Below the pieces are notes generated by a model. The model was not told where the DNA came from. It saw only the letters and a list, made by a program, of their open reading frames with translations, and ran no database searches. The position numbers and the translations under genes were made by a program. From Apteryx mantelli (taxonomy: Eukaryota; Chordata; Aves; Apterygiformes; Apterygidae), in contig NC_089980.1 in the NCBI RefSeq assembly GCF_036417845.1, positions 54,062,501 through 54,126,500 on the forward strand: a DNA stretch of 64,000 nucleotides. Reading direction: 5' to 3'. Shown here one piece after another: positions 62,601 through 64,000 of the stretch (position 1 is its first letter; each line of letters opens with the position of its first letter).

Positions 62601-64000
62601 TTGAAGTATATCCATTTTGAAGAACAGACTTCAATCTAAACCTGACCACATAAAACACATATAGGAAAATTCTTATCTGGAAGGATGGAATTTACATGGG
62701 AGGGGGAGAAAGGAACTGTGTACATAAATCCTTTGCTTATCAAAGGAAGGATCTATGCTTTATTCTGCTGGAAGAATAATGATTCTTACCTACCTCACTG
62801 AGCAGCAAGATTATTCAGTATTTGCATTCCACACTGCAGAGGTTAAAATGTTTTGAAAATCCTATGTAGTGGCATTATTATTGTAATAAAGGCAAAGAGT
62901 ATGTATCATCTGTGGTTGTGCTAATTAAGTTTAGATTCTACTAATGTTACTAGAAAATTGCCTTGATGTTCCTTTAAAAAGATCTTTACAGCTGTGAGAT
63001 CTCAATTTTTGTTTTTGTTTTGAAGGGGCAGTGGGGTAAAGAAAGAAGTCTAATGAAAAGCTAGTTTTGGTGACTTGCCCAGTTATAACAGATCATGTTT
63101 CACTCTTTATGCAATTAGTACAGAACCATGTTTTGAGAACTCATGTTTTCAGTTAGATAGCTATTCTCTTTCACACATGTGCATGTCCGAGTACATATTT
63201 TCCCATCTTTCTAGCCACTACAACAAGTGGAAACAGAAGTGAAAAGGAAAAATATCTTTAAAAAGCTACTGACAGATGCAATGTTATGGATCCATTCACA
63301 GAAAAAAAGGAAACACTCAAGGCCCAAATATAAAGCTCTACACTTAACTATAAAAGTGGCCACGCAGCCTCCCACTTTTCCACCATGCAGCCCTTCAGAA
63401 AGGCTGCAGGAAAGCAGGCAGAAACGGCCTGCAGAGACACCTCACATTCCTTCCGTTCCCACTGGTGTTGTAAAGCTCAACTCTAAAGACTGCTTCTACG
63501 CTTATTAAACTGCTGTAGCCTGAGGCGCTTCAAAGTAACTTTTAAACATAGATCTGCTGGCCAAAGATGTCGTAACCCTGCATACACAGGTGAGTGCACA
63601 CAATGTCCTTCCTCACTCCTGCCAGGGCTGGGCAGGGGCCTCTCCCAGCTGCCAATGCAGCAATTACTGATCCCTGCCTGCCCCTGCCAGCCAGCTGTCT
63701 GGGAAATCCCACTCTCCCCAAAATTCGAGGGCAGCTGCTTGTGTGAGCGCACAATGATCTTCAGCTATAAGGCATGGGGTTAGCTCAGAAAGCCCCAGCA
63801 GGAGGTCTCTGCCAACCTGACTCATTCTGACCATAACAAATTGAAAGGATAAACTGCTCATGCAAGTATTAGGGATGGCAAAGGAGTATTTCCTGACAGA
63901 GAAGGCAGAAACCAGGGACAGGATCTCTTCACTGGCCGTGTCTCAGCTACAGGGGGAGGCCTGTCCAAAACCCTAGAGCTTGGACAGACCCATGCCTGTC
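59626..64000 (-). other. FRMD1 5' intron (gene start not found)
   Basis: I searched by eye on the minus strand for the short first-strand segment that precedes VKATGQ in the family and did not find it, so the start exon probably lies beyond 64,000. No CpG island or repeat family is seen. Open frames such as 60614-60922, 61888-62163 and 63542-63754 (-) show no FERM similarity. Confidence 0.6.

Noticed and set aside
63542..63754. Minus-strand frame ending GYDIFGQQIYV with an upstream CAG, considered as the FRMD1 first exon
   Set aside because: It stops after IYV, does not lead into VKATGQELF, and does not match the family N-terminus.

Overview
This window is vertebrate nuclear DNA, most likely from a bird. 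Genes are split into short exons by long introns with GT...AG boundaries. There is one CR1 retroposon 3' end ending in the ATTCTGTG octamer that is typical of sauropsid CR1. Other repeats are sparse. There is no sign of prokaryotic, viral or CRISPR content.

Two protein-coding genes face each other tail to tail. On the + strand (1-14.9 kb) is the 3' part of KIF25, a kinesin motor gene. Six in-phase coding exons run from the P-loop to the stop codon and encode 329 residues. The first coding exon or exons lie upstream of the window. On the - strand (about 31.6-59.6 kb) is FRMD1, a FERM-domain gene paralogous to FRMD6 (Willin). Twelve in-phase exons encode 577 residues, from the F1 lobe to a C-terminal EEFVV PDZ-type ligand. 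The exon with the start codon was not found up to 64,000. The convergent KIF25-FRMD1 order matches the arrangement I know from human 6q27.

Between the genes, 14.9-31.5 kb holds no recognised gene. It does contain an isolated, very CpG-rich block at about 28.93-29.38 kb. Reading leftward from this block on the - strand there is a possible three-exon gene: an ATG in strong Kozak context, splice sites in compatible phase, a membrane-helix-like segment, and two AATAAA signals after the stop. I do not recognise the product (about 138 aa), so it is offered as a candidate only. It is the best lead for something undescribed here.

Smaller structures are a 24-bp CTAG-rich palindromic tandem repeat and a hairpin in KIF25 introns. 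FRMD1 introns hold an exact 44-bp tandem duplication, a CA microsatellite, a CR1 tail, a possible MIR-like relic, and a well-bounded exon-like segment that would terminate the FRMD1 frame if included (a possible poison exon).

The two genes need not act together. KIF25 is a microtubule motor linked to centrosome and spindle behaviour. FRMD1 is a membrane-cortex adaptor related to a Hippo-pathway regulator. All exon calls rest on reading frames, splice-site phase and remembered family sequences, with no database search.
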